Origin: Ulota crispa
Taxonomy: Eukaryota; Streptophyta; Bryopsida; Orthotrichales; Orthotrichaceae
Reading direction: 5' to 3'
NCBI GenBank assembly: GCA_963920765.1
Contig: OY987243.1
Coordinates: 17,360,001-17,424,000 of the forward strand
DNA length: 64,000 bases
Numbering within the stretch: position 1 is the first letter of the stretch; each line of letters begins with the position of its first letter. Positions 35,034 to 46,669 of the stretch are shown piece after piece. The notes under the pieces were generated by a model, which had not been told where the DNA came from, did no database searches, and saw nothing but the letters and a program-made list of their open reading frames with translations. The position numbers and the translations under genes are program-made.

Positions 35034-35366
35034 GGGGATGGGGGGGATGGGAGGGGGGATGGGAGGGGGGATGGGGGGATGGGGGGATGAGGGGGATGAC
35101 ATGGGGGATGACATGGGGGATGACATGGGGGATGACATGGGGGGAAGGAGGGGATGACATGGGGGGATGGAGGGGATGGCATGGAGGGATGGAGGGGATG
35201 GCATGGAGGGATGGAGGGGATGGCATGGGGAGATAGGGAGGGGATGGCATGGGGGGATGGGGGAAGGGATGGCATGGGGGGATGGGGGAGGGGATGGCAT
35301 GGGGGGATGTGGGAGAGGATGGCATGGGGGGATGGGGGGATGGGGATGGCATGGAGGGCATGGGGC
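35034..35366 (+). repeat. G-rich minisatellite
   Basis: About 330 bp of irregular repeats built from GGGGGATG, GATGACATGGG and GATGGCATGGGGG, units about 15-31 bp. The plus strand is nearly free of C; the minus strand is open in three frames with proline-serine-histidine repeats, which is a composition artefact. Many G-runs of four to six could form G-quadruplexes. Confidence 0.9.
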
Positions 35367-35421
35367 ATTTAGCTGGCTAAATGAGTTTACTAATTACTTA
35401 TGTAGGCTTGTATATTTTGTA

Positions 35422-35800
35422 CTCCCTCCATCCCAATATAAAGCTCCAAATTAGGCATAGTTCTTGTCCCACTAAAAAGCTCCATTTTGCTAATTTCAAT
35501 TGTTGAGAAAGCATTTGTCATGTTCAATGATCTCATGGGGGTAATTTAAGCAATTATAGAGCATTCTTCTCCTAACACGCTTGGCCTTGCCCATATGAGG
35601 TACCATTGTTGCTACTGATCTTTAAATCATCAAATATGAGGAGCTAGCAACATGTACAAATATGATACTTTTTGCATGGAATTTGGGTGTCAACGACAAC
35701 ATAAAAATTAGAGATTTTTCAAACATTTGGTAGGTGGTATATTGATTCTAGAATGCATTTGTCACTAGCATAATGACTAAAACTAATAGGACAGAGGGAG
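35422..35800. mobile_element. Stowaway MITE
   Basis: A 379-bp element with the classic Stowaway end CTCCCTCCATCCCAATA and, inverted, CTCCCTCTGTCCTATTAG, and TA at 35420-35421 and 35801-35802. Stowaways are Tc1/mariner-derived MITEs known from many plants. Non-coding; nested in U. Confidence 0.9.
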
Positions 35801-36463
35801 TATCTATTTGCAAACCATTTTTTTCCTTCTATGCTTCTCATGAAGTTTTCAACTTTGCATACGTTGATATTCTGGTTTCTTTTTCTATGATCTTTTAAGC
35901 AAGATACTCTTGATGATTCATAATTCATAGTATATATTATGCTAGATACTATTTGCATAAAACTTAATTTATGGAAGAACAAATCAATATGCAAAAATAT
36001 TATAAATGCTTTGTGGTTGATGAAAAGAAAATAATAAAGGCAATTGGTATAATATACCTTGATAAGGTAAACAAAGAACTTAAGAGTTTGTTTCAAACTT
36101 CATGTTTAGGGTTCATGCACATTTTGGCAACGTCCACCTTTTTCCAACTCTATTTTTTGGTATCTATCATCATGTCATTGTTTCAAAATAAAAAATAAAA
36201 AATAAAAAATAAAAAAATCAATTAATTAAAAAAATTGTGACCTATTCTAACTTTACATTGCAACAAGAAGCCACTATCTCCAAATGCTAGCTTTTTGAAA
36301 ACAAGCCATGGTCCATAAGAGATTTTTGTCACAACCTCTCACCTCTAGTGTAAAGATGGCTAAACTTTATTGAATTGGCCCCACTCCTTGGCCTCAAGGC
36401 CTTTACATATGAGACAATTGGCCCCCACTATAATCTTACTTTAATTAGTAGTGGAGGCTAGCC

Positions 36464-37397
36464 TTAATCCCTAAAGGACTGTTGTCCCTTGGGGGACAGG
36501 TGGGAGTTCGGGCATGTACCTTTGGATAAGCTACTTTGTGTGATTTTTTGAAACTTTTATTGAAGGTGGGGAGTTCAAAGATCTAAGTGGGCATCTAGTT
36601 TTTTCCTCATTTTGACAATTATTGAAGAAGTTACAGAAGAATTTCTGAGAATTTGGGGAGGATTGCCTGCTTGGGCAGCCCAAAAACTTCTTTAATTTAA
36701 AAAAAAAATCAAAAAAAAAAAATGAAATTGGTTCTTTAGATTTTTTAATAGGTGAGAAGCTTTGAATCATTTAATTTCAATCAATGACATGAAAGTTATG
36801 AGGACTTTTTGTTTGCGGGCAATTATGGATTCTCTACTCTAAAATAAACTTTGAAGTCCTTTATTTTACACAATTTTTAATATTTTGGAAAAATAATTAA
36901 ACCAAAGGAAGTAGATTGTTTATCACAACATTATCACCGTTGGGATTTGCATTTTTCATTTCCATAATTAAATTCTTAACAATTTAGTGTGTTGACTCAT
37001 TCTCTACTTCTTTTTACTTAATATTTTTTCCCATGTGTTGTATAGTTCCAATTGATTTGAAATTCTCCCACACATACCTAACTTGATCTCCTACATAGGA
37101 AAAATAAAGTGCAAAGTTGTGTAGAGCAACTTTTTTGTTATAAGAGTGGTTAAAGGCTTCTGAAATTTTGGAGCAGCATGAAAAAAACTTTTCTTTTCAC
37201 TTTAGATGAAAATATCTCACCCATGTCCATCTAGAATGACCTAATTATTTTTCCACAAGTACCTAATTCAGTCTAGGGCAAGATTTTACGAGTGGATTTC
37301 CTAAATTAAGAAAAAAAATTACCTTCTTACTAACCCCCAAAAGTAACAGTTTTGAGTGATTTTCACTGAAAAAATGACTCGATCCTTTAGGAGTTAA
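36464..37397 (+). mobile_element. TTAA element E6, nested in U
   Basis: A 934-bp E copy, TTAA at 36464-36467 and 37394-37397; ends TCCCTAAAGGACTGTTGTCC and, inverted, CTCCTAAAGGATCGAGTC. Closest by eye to E4. Upstream at 36183-36216 is a short (AAAAAT)n microsatellite. Confidence 0.8.
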
Positions 37398-37742
37398 GCA
37401 AAATGTGGGTTGAAATTTGAGACAATTGGCCCTTAGCCAAATTGGCCTGGCCCCCATATGTAAAGCGGCCCTTAACTCACAGAACAAGAGAACCAGCTGA
37501 CAGTCAGTGCTACCAGAGTATGTAGTATTATAGTATACTGAAATGGTAATATTGATACCAGTTGTTATTATACTGTAATCATGTAACTGCACTCCACATC
37601 GGAAAGGAACTTGTAGGCTAACTTATTGACCACGTAGCAGAGAAGTTGAAAGGGCCGATCGAAAGAAGAGAACAAATTGTAAGGCAGATGTTAAGATGAA
37701 TAGAAATGTCATGATGGTACAGGTGATAAGTTACCTACACTG

Positions 37743-38218
37743 AGGTAAGATGTCCTTGAAGCGACCCTTTACCAGCTGATTTGTACTTTTGGGAACTGGA
37801 CTCCTTAAAAAGATTTCAGTAAGTTTTTCTGGACAGATAAATGGAATAAGTATATAACTCAAGTATTTTTTGCAGTTTTGAAAACTTTGTAGTATTAGTT
37901 ATGAGCTTCTGAAGCTGGAATGGTAGAAGCTCTGTCTGTGTTAGTGGAGGCTTTAACCCCTTCAGCGCCTCAGCGACCACTATGTGGTTGCTCAGTTTTG
38001 AAAAATGTCCATGTTTGACTCTTATTTTCTTCTTAATGATAAAGTCGAAGGACTTGTACTTTTTCATGTACCTCTAGGCATGTGTCTACTACCACTCAAA
38101 AAAATTCAAGCTATTTGATTCTACTAAGGTAATACTTTTATTGGACTAAGTACACAAGGGTATGGATTTGAATGAGTATGGCATGGGCGCTCAGGGGTTA
38201 AGAGCTCGCCTCCTACCT
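37743..38218 (+). mobile_element. AGGT-ended element K4, decayed
   Basis: A diverged K copy: AGGTAAGATG at the left, GCCTCCTACCT at the right, and K landmarks between (TTTCAGTAAGTTTTTCT, GTATTAGTTATGA). It is flanked by GA rather than TA on both sides. Interrupted by N1. Confidence 0.5.
37953..38201. mobile_element. TTAA element N1, nested in K4
   Basis: A 249-bp element, TTAA at 37953-37956 and 38198-38201; ends CCCCTTCAGCGCCTCAGCG and, inverted, CCCCTGAGCGCCCATGCC. Related to N2 (25871). Non-coding. 38219-38868 after it is gene-free; GGAGGGGTTAA at 38587 may be the end of a further, undelimited copy. Confidence 0.75.
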
Positions 38219-38868
38219 GAGTGCAATTACAACAATGGAAATCTGTCCGTATTGCATTATTTGCATGATAGTATGACACACGATAGTCTCTGTCAATAAC
38301 TGTTTCAAGTTTAAATGTAAAAGGAGATGGGAGCCCTCGGAAGCCTCTGGTCACACAAGTTGGATCTTTCCAGAACTCATGTTACTGACATGTTGATTTT
38401 TACTTTTCAACCATCATTTGTGACATCATTTTTGACAGATGTAGTAAATGTGCACGCTTCTGGCATTCAAAATGCTTGTTCTTTTTTTTGTTAAGGGCTG
38501 CCACTGAAAAGTTTTTACAAATCACTCCAAAAATATTCCCGTTTAGGAATCATGGCCATTTGAAATTTATGGTCATTTCTGGTTAGGAGGGGTTAATACA
38601 AAGTACTCATACAAGTCAGGAATACCTAGTTGCGATGTTCATTTCCTTGAGACACAACATACGATGACACTAAGATTTTTAAATCGAAATAATACTATGT
38701 TCTTAGATGTTTCACAATCAGGTGAACAAATCTAACATAGATTATACCAGGTATGGTAGGTTGATCCAAAAGTGAGCATAAGTGAGCATGTATTCAAAAG
38801 CGTGCTCTGATAAGTCTAAATGTCGAATGCCTAAGTGATGAATGAATGTTTCATTCCTTACAAAATGT

Positions 38869-39226
38869 TTAACCCCTAAACGTCAAGGAGGACAAAAAAC
38901 TTCCTCGGGTTCTGAAAAAGATTATGTGATTTAAAAAAAAGTTATTTTTCATCTGATTTTTTTCAGAAGTGACCATAAACACATGGTCCGTCATTGAAGG
39001 CAAAAAATTACCTCATGAGATGTATTCATATTTTTGTTGTAACCCAAATTGTGATAAGATTCAAAAACATGGTCTAAGGTCCCAAGCTGCCCTTCTTGCA
39101 ACTTACATGAGGGCACTATGCACCGTTCACTTTTACAACTTTATAAAACAAAAATTTAATGGGTAGGCACTTGCCACACCATTGTAGAGGGCAGGCACGT
39201 CCACCCATCTGCCGCGTAAGGGTTAA
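38869..39226. mobile_element. TTAA element A4
   Basis: A 358-bp A copy, TTAA at 38869-38872 and 39223-39226; left end CCCCTAAACGTCAAGGAGG. It is the last TTAA element before the gene island. Confidence 0.75.
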
Positions 39227-39618
39227 CATTGGGTCTTTGTATCTGAAACGCCCTATTTCGATTTCACTTTTGATGAAAATTGTTTGTGTTTGGCTTGAAA
39301 AGTGTAACATACTTGAGGATGTATAAGGAAAATAAGTTCATGAAACAAGTTTTCATGATTTTCAAGGGGTAGATAATCACGATTGTTGAGGCAATTTGCT
39401 TGGTAATAGATCAATCTGCCATACCTTACATCAGGAATATCTTACTTCAGGTTACATGACAGCATTAGTACTTTTACAGTTCAACAATGCTGAGAAAAGT
39501 CCACACTCCCAGATGGATTATAAGGTTGATCACTTTCCTTCGATTTGTCCAAAAAAACGGTTACATGAAACTTTGCTAACGGTAAACACACACCCCGGCC
39601 CCTCTTCCCTCCTACATT

Positions 39619-42600
39619 TCAAAAATGTTTGAATTTTTCTATCTGCCCTTTTAAATTTCCTACAGCCTGAGCCAACTCAGCATCAACACCTGCTACATCA
39701 GCCCAGGCTAAAACCCGAGTGTACAAATCCTCCAGCATTTGAATGCGCCTATGATACACAGTTTCTACGTTGTGTGACTGGATCGTCAATTGAACCCAAT
39801 GATGGACACAAGCTGCAACAACCCTTCTAACAATAACTTTAGGACCGGACGAAGGAGTTAGTGAGGATTGGGACTCTGCAGAATTGGCAAAAATATTAGC
39901 ATCTAGGTAAGAAAAAAGGGCAGCAGCAAATGGAGCCCAACAGAAGTCCTCTTCTATCCTTGCATCGTTTTTGAATTGCTCCGTGCGATGGGGGGGCTCC
40001 GAAGATTTGTGTCGGTCTTTGTAACAGCAACTTGCACAATGCAAGTCTTCACATACTGTGCAACAGGAACGCGGTGATGATGATTTCTCCTTCGCCGGTG
40101 ATTCTTTGGATCCTGAGGTAAGGCCAAGTAGTATCATCGACAAGAGTAAGCCACCAACCTCAGGAGTGAACAGGTTTGCATCAGAGGACAGAGTCGCTAT
40201 TGGAAAAATCCGTATCACTTTCCACATCCCATCACCGTAGCTCTGGTGTTTGCTGACGCTCTTACATCCTGCCAAAAATCTCAGCAGTAGTGTAATCAGA
40301 ATACCCTCGAGTAAGGCACTATTGACGTCGAATTATGAGGATTAAGGAAAGTTGAACTCCAAAACATTTGCTAAACGTTAAGGCAACTACAATGGAAGAC
40401 ATGAACCATTGCAAATATATTCCGTTTTTACTATGAAAAGTCAGAAGCAGAAGAAGAGGAATGTTGCTGACGATTCCCACCTTTTAAGTTTAGCTGTTGA
40501 AGCTGAGTTTGAAGACTGCAGAATCTTAACAGCCATGCTACCAGATTCTGAAACGCTGGAGAATTTGAGACATGATGAGGTGTACCATTAACGAGATCAT
40601 CAGTACACTTCAGAGGAGACCCACAGAGGTTGCAAACTGTGAGTGGAAAGTTCGTCTTCTTAACATGTTTCAAGTCTGATAGACTCCGTGCAACACCAGG
40701 GGTCTTCAATGTTTGCGTCTCGTTGGTAATCCGTTCGTTCCAGAGAGACTGCCAATCTTCGGCAGCATGTAGGAATTCCGTACTGGCGTAGGCTCTCTCC
40801 TCCGGATTTGAAGGACACACCAACCAGCTCAGAAAATCTGCTGCACTTTGACGGTTAACTGTGCTTACATCCATATCCTGAAAGAGAAGTTGTGATGCAA
40901 AGGTTGACCAAGGTAGAAAATCTGCCAACAGAGTCCTGCACAGAACAATTGCAGACTATTAGAATGTAGCAAGAAAACGGAAGCGGGAAATGATTCAGAG
41001 AATTATACTAGAAAGCACATTCGAAGTTTGAAGATCCAATTTTGAAGTTTGAAGATCCAGTTTTGAAGTATTGAAAACACACACAGAAGCTGGGTGAGCA
41101 AAATGCCTATACCATGAAGGACAGTTGTCGACACCTTCCAGACTCGCGGCAGTAGTAGCATTAAGAATTTTTTTACATCCATCGATTGCGAATGGTGCAT
41201 TTGTCTCCGTTCTCAGGCCAGCGGTATCAAGCATGTTACTGGAACTGTTGTCCAGTGACTCATTTTGATCAACTGTGGCATAGCTTCTTCTTTGCCGCTT
41301 CGGTGACCTTTCCTGTGAATGTATCTCTGTTTTCTTAGTTGCTGCTGCTCTTGCAGTTGATTCTCGTCTTTCCATCAACTCGACAAGGTGACCCAGAGCA
41401 GAAGCTGTAGGCACACCTACCAAGATCTGAAGAAAAGGCCGCAAACTGCTGGAGTGCATAGTATGCAACCAGTCACAACCAGATAGCATGAACCCTGTAG
41501 CATTTGAGTATTGTAGAATGCCATGAACTGCAATGGTGAGTTGTGCACGAAGCTCCAGCAATCGCACTGCACGCCTACATGTATCCATTATGAGTGGCTT
41601 ATCCAATCAGCTTCCTTTGTGCCACAGATTTGGTTATTAGCATCAAACATTATGGAGGCTATGCAGCATCAATGTTTCTTTCAAACAAAAAAATTACTAC
41701 GCTAAACAGCTGCTTCTTAGCTTATAAAAGCAGCAAACCATTACCAGTTTTGATTCAGCTATTACATTACTGAACGCATTTCAGAGATAATGGAACTCAC
41801 TACCTCAACAATCGAAGAAAAAATACTCCCAATCTACAGGCAGACTATTATCAGTGAAACCTATGCAATTGATCTCATTCTGTAACTTATTACAAAGTAC
41901 AGACAGAGAAGGCAATCGTGACCACTTCGAAAGGGTATATAGCAAATCAATCATTGTTATTATCATCTCTCATTCCATTTACAAAGAAACCATGAAAAAA
42001 TCGAACCTTGATACGCTTCAATCTTTCTTCTAAAACGTTGCAAACCCTGCTAGCGAGTTAAGTGAACATGTACTTACACAGAGCTTGACCATATCAGAAG
42101 AAGGCGTCGAGCTTCATTGAGAAGATCAGGCGCAAGCGCAAGACTGGCAACCATGAAATCCAGAGTTCTGCAGCTACCAGATTCTACCTTCAGAGACAGC
42201 AATGGACGTTGCATAGCTTCCTTTGCGAGGTCCGACAGGTCCACCTTCAGAAGAGAAGGTCTGAGTCGCCATACTTGCAATCTGTACAAACCCTATTTCA
42301 CTCAGAACCAACAGTGGGAAGATACATAGGAACTTGAGAATTCATTGTAGGGCAACAATTTTGGAAGCCCAGAGGCTGCTGCAATTGCCCAGAACACATG
42401 ACTGGAACTATACAGAGTACTTGATTAACCATTTTTCTGGAACTGCCTGATTTGAAGCTGACATCACTTTCACACAGTTCTGGTTATAAATTATACCCCG
42501 AGAAAGGTCTGAAGTGGGTGAGGACAGACCTGGCCACCGGGCTGAAGTGATTGTATAGAAATTCTCTCTCCTTCGCCACATGCTCAAGGATTTTCTCGAT

Positions 42601-43417
42601 GGCCCACGCCGCATCGCTGATGTCGCCACTGCATTTGGTTCTCATGAAGCTCCAAGAGCCTGATGAGCTCTTCGGTGACATGTTCCTCATATGTACCGCC
42701 GCGTTTAAGAGAGCCTCGATCAGTTCCAGAAGTTGTTGCCCTGCATCAGGAACAAGGCTACACAACAATCACTCTTCTGCATATACAAACTGACCGAAAA
42801 CTTTAGACCTAAATCAGGTATCGTGGAGAAATTCTTGACTGTCATCGAAGATAGAGAGTCGAACTCACCTTTCAGGTCTCTCAAAACTAAGTCCACATTA
42901 TCCAAAATGCGTCGCAGCTTTAGAGCTGTCAAATGGTCGTAGCGGAGAAGAGCATGCACCGTGTCCATCCAGTACCTCATCATAATGTCGCAGACCTACA
43001 GAGAAAAAAAACACAGTCCGCATGAGCATTCGTACGGAGTATAACCTGGTTCCAAACCCCCCAAACCCTAAACCCTAGAATGCACACCAAGGGCGAGACC
43101 ACTACCTGTGGCACTTGGTACCCCATCACACCCAGCGCAGTTGTCACCAAGGGGGTTCTCCGATCGAAGCACACAACATCTTCAACGGATTGACCATCGC
43201 CATCGCCCATGCTGCTCTCTCTTTCCCGGTCGTCATCACCACCGGGACTTTCACCGCTCTGTGCATTTCGCAGCGTGTCCACAACACGACCAGCCGACAT
43301 CGATGAGACCCTGAAAACATTATTCTCTCCGGGGCTACTAATATCGCCAGCACACAATTCAAACTTCAAACGTCCCTCCCAAACGTATCGCTCGCGAATG
43401 ACGAAGACGACGCGCAT
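39619..43417 (-). CDS. Unrecognised 806-aa protein, 7 exons
   Basis: I do not recognise this protein. Exons on the minus strand are 43417-43106, 42995-42869, 42740-42530, 42281-42078, 41574-41113, 40935-40481 and 40268-39619; every junction is GT-AG and the phases agree, giving 806 codons. It has an acidic and Ser/Gly-rich N-terminus (to about residue 90), then mostly helical leucine-rich sequence, a basic patch SPKRQRRSY near residue 340 that could be a nuclear signal, and two Cys clusters: CNLCGSPLKC (about 540-549) and CCTVCEDLHCASCC (about 659-672). No membrane segment or transit peptide is clear. Introns are 110-503 bp; the fifth holds a small tandem repeat (GTTTGAAGATCCA). The start is the first ATG of the frame; a later Met at SMSAGR is possible. 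It is divergent from the CRM gene. Helical repeat scaffold is inference. Confidence 0.75.
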
Positions 43418-43622
43418 TTGATCAACATTCTAAACCCAGCCCTGACGGTTCCACGTGGAAACTCTCTCGAGGGTGCCGGTTCTGAACAGAACTGTCCTGT
43501 GAAGTTTCAGAACCGTCTTCCTCCCAGCAGAAGAGTGTTGTCTCTGTTTCGGTAATGTAGTTGGAGCGTTTGCACTTTGCAGTGAGCTCCCTCCATGGCC
43601 AGGTTGCAGATGTTGGAGCACC
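43418..43622. promoter_or_regulatory. Divergent promoter region, about 205 bp
   Basis: The start codons of the minus-strand unknown gene and the plus-strand CRM gene are only 205 bp apart, so both 5' UTRs and core promoters must fit here or overlap the coding regions. No clear TATA box is visible; the sequence is GC-balanced. A shared bidirectional promoter is inference from spacing. Confidence 0.6.
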
Positions 43623-46600
43623 GTGGACATGGCAGCTCGATTGCCCTTTGCGACAGGGAAGGGGTCAGTGGAATTGAGCTTACTCAGCTCCAATTACTGC
43701 AGGCAAAGCAGTTCCGGCGTTACTGTGCAATTGCGACTTCGGTTGTGGAATCCGAAGAGGCTTCAAGTGCACGCTGCGGACGACGCTGGCATTGATATCA
43801 AGGAGGTCACGCGGGTCGAGCAAGAGCATCATCCGTTCAGCGAGTACGCCCTCCTTCTCGAATCACTAGAATTTCAGGATAGCCGCTTGCAATTGCAATC
43901 AAGCTGTTGTAGAATGTGTTTGGTGATACCGAGGGAACGGGTACTCGTGTTTTAATTGCGCAGGAAAGGATTGACACTGCCGGATGTTTCAGAGGCTCAT
44001 CAGGCGGCGGACGCCTGGGAAGACAACGAGCAGAATCGCAAGCGGAGATGGGCAGCTCGGAAAGCGGCGAAAGCTGCTGGTCAGATAGGCGAGAAGTTGA
44101 GCCTGGTGAGTTCCATCTCTCCGTGTCGGTGTTCAAGGGACACATGTCTAGCTGCCCAGAGAATTTCTTATATACACTGTTGCATTAGATTTTCATTCTG
44201 GTGGTTGAGAATAAAATGTTTATGATTGTTGTCACCAAGGCAACATAACCTCATATCACAGTTGTCTTACGAGAGTATTTGGCAACGCGAGACCATAGTT
44301 GGGATTTTATCATGTTGGTACAAAGGTTTCAATTTCGATTACTGGTGGGGATGTGTGCACATCAGACAACTCGGAAGAAGAAATATGCAGAGGATCAGTT
44401 AGCCAGGCTGGATAGGCAGATGAAGCTCGCCGATGCACCTCCCGACCAGGAGCAGATTACAGATGAGGAACGGTACATGTTTCAGAAGCTTGGATTCAAA
44501 ATGAGAGCCAAGCTTCTACTAGGTAAGTCACAGCTAATGCCAAATGTGGTGAATTGTTGCTTGGAGTTTCTGAACTATAATCCGCATCATGATTTTCCTG
44601 CGTTTAGGGTTGATGGCCATTCAGGAGTGTTTTGCGTGTGATGCGCAGGGAGACGAGGAGTATTCGATGGCACTGTAGAGAACATGCATCTACACTGGAA
44701 GCATAGGGAGCTCGTGAAGTTAATGTTCAAGGGGCCCTTGGTCGAGGCAGAGCGTACGGCGAAGATCCTTGAGGTAGAGAGCGGAGGAGTGTTGGTCGGA
44801 ATCGAGACAACCTCGAAAGGGCAAGCCATACTGTTCTACCGTGGCAAGGATTATGAACGTCCTTCCGAGCTCAGACCCCGGCATCTGCTGACGAAGAGAC
44901 AGGCCTTGCAACGATCTCTTGAGCTGCAGCGGAAACGTGTAAGTTCCAACGGCTCGTTTTTCAGACATATACTGGCATCCGAGCTTTCTGTGGACCAGCT
45001 TTAGACATTGAGTCTCGGCATTCAGCGAACTGTGCATGTAACATTGCTTTCTACCGTGGTTCTTTCGAGTTTCAGGATCTGGAGCGACGTATCCTGAAGT
45101 TAGAGAAGGAGATTTCGAAATTGCAAGTGGGCCTGGTAAGCGTTTCTCCTTTCTTCTCCTTCGTCGTCGTCGGGTTATGGGATTTTTTTGTTTATATATG
45201 CATGGTTGAGATAGTCTTGTCTTATTTTGAAGGGAGCACTTGTGGCATTCCAGGAACATTGTGACCCTTTCACCCTCACTGGTCGAAAGAGAGTGTGACC
45301 CACGATTTGACATCAAGCAACATAATTGTTTGATTGGTGATAGATTATTTTGGTGATTGGTTTTCTTGTTACTAGAAAAGTGCTAAAATCAAGCGATTTA
45401 CCAACTTTTCTTTGTGCAGTACGAGACAGCTGACGTCGATAATGATCCTGAGAGGCAAGAAAGCAACGTGCTGGCTGCATTAGAAACACCGGGCACCAAA
45501 CTGGAAGATTTTGATGATGCAGAGTTGGACGCATATGCGGATTACGATGAGGACGTGACAGACAATCTTGAGCATTCCGCCTCTGGAAACGAGGAACCAA
45601 ATCCGAGGATTATCACACTGGATCCTATCTTCAAGGCTCAGCCACTGACTATAAAAGAGCGACTTTGCCTGCGCCAGGAAGCCCTAAAGCAGAGCAATCC
45701 TATGCACATCAATGTAGGTAAGAGTTTGCGTGAGGGTCGAGGGCTGTGAATAACCCGTGCAGAACTCCTGCTCTTTTCGTCACTAGGGTCGCAAATCTGA
45801 TTTTGACAGAAGCCAGCATCACGATATTTATATTACGACAAATGCACATGAATACTTTATTTTAAGAAACTGATTTGGAGGCAATTGTCTGCACAGGGAA
45901 GAGCAACATGGTGACAGGCTTGGCGAAGTCAATACGCGTGTACTTTCAGAAGCAGCCTTTCGCCGTTGTTGGTGTGAAGGGCAGAGCGAAGGGCACCCCA
46001 GTAGAGGAGATAATTCAGCAAGTAGAGGTGGAACTCATGACCTTGGCTTTCTGCAACGCCTCCTATATGTGCTTACAAAATGTTAGAGCCATGAGAGATG
46101 ATTCACTTTGTTTCTTCGGCTCCTAGTATGTATATTACTCGCCAATCGGCAGGAGCTTTTGAAATCGCCTAGTGGTGATTGACTAAGCCGTGCTCTTGCT
46201 GTCTTCGCAGGAGGCCACTGGGGCTGTGCTCGTGTCAAGAGAACCTAACAAGCTGATAATCTATCGGGGCTGGCCTGCTGGCGAACGTCGTCCTGATATG
46301 GTTCCAGAGGACGAGAAAGAAGAAGAGGTTCCGCCAGAGCTTAGAGCTGCTATCGTGAGGGAGGAGATTCGAAACCCACGGGACTTCAGCTATCTCACGA
46401 GAGAAGAGTGTGCCTTGGTTGGAATCGAGTACACAGGAAATGGAAGCGAGGAAGACGACGAAGAAGGGGCTGAATCGGAGCAGGAAGACGATGTCAGCAA
46501 TGCCTTTGACATGTGGAATGATGGGAAACAGCACACTGGAAGTGGTGATGGTGATGGAATAACTGGGGTAGGTGTAGATACGTGGAGCGAAGAGGAGAAT

Positions 46601-46669
46601 TGGTACGCAGAGAATGAGGATTATGCAGGAGCTGATCGAGATCTGGAGTTCGAAGCTGAAGGTAATTGA
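43623..46669 (+). CDS. CRM-domain (CRS1/YhbY) organelle splicing factor
   Basis: Exons: 43623-43843, 43964-44105, 44366-44522, 44649-44938, 45076-45135, 45420-45717, 45897-46027, 46211-46669; 585 aa. Phases agree at all junctions; the first donor (GCGA/GTACGC) is weak and exon 1 is the least certain. The N-terminus is rich in Ser/Arg/Leu and poor in acid, like an organelle transit peptide. A first CRM domain lies at about 152-245 (ITDEERYMFQKLGF, RRGVFDGTVENMHLHWKHRE, ending YRGKDYERP), close to the third CRM domain of plant CFM2/CFM3 proteins. A coiled coil (265-290), an acidic linker, and a second, more diverged CRM unit (386-454, VGKSNMVTGLAKSI to LIIYRGW) follow, then a very acidic tail. 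CRM proteins bind group II intron RNA in chloroplasts or mitochondria and aid splicing. The target intron and organelle cannot be told. The CFM paralogues usually have three CRM domains, so this is a shorter member. Confidence 0.9.

Larger units (their letters stand above)
34709..37471. mobile_element. PIF/Harbinger-like element U with insertions
   Basis: Ends GGCCCGCTTTACATATGG and, inverted, GGGCCGCTTTACATATGG, flanked by TTA at 34706-34708 and 37472-37474. The 2.76 kb include a G-rich minisatellite, a Stowaway MITE and E6. Its own remaining sequence (about 1.1 kb) repeats the ATTGGCC motif but has no transposase frame. The pairing of the ends is well supported; unity of the interior is inferred. 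Confidence 0.55.

Noticed and set aside
34852-35454. Several long proline/histidine-rich or glycine/tryptophan-rich open frames on both strands
   Set aside because: They are produced by the G-rich minisatellite; all frames stay open because the units lack stop codons, and there is no domain or splice logic.
1-39226. LTR retrotransposons or other virus-derived elements
   Set aside because: I looked for paired direct LTRs starting TG and ending CA, primer sites, and reverse transcriptase or integrase motifs, and saw none.
655-39226. Reading the CCCTAAA-like motifs as telomeric repeats
   Set aside because: They occur singly at element ends next to TTAA, not as tandem arrays.
40995-41112. Extension of gene A exon 5 through YRHFAHPASVCVF and a LDLQTSK repeat
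   Set aside because: A good donor at 41112 in matching phase removes it, and the sequence is a small tandem repeat inside the resulting intron.
43595-43795. Alternative first exon of the CRM gene starting MARLQMLEHRGHG
   Set aside because: Its frame closes without a usable donor into exon 2, and the frame at 43623 gives a better transit-peptide-like start and matching phase.
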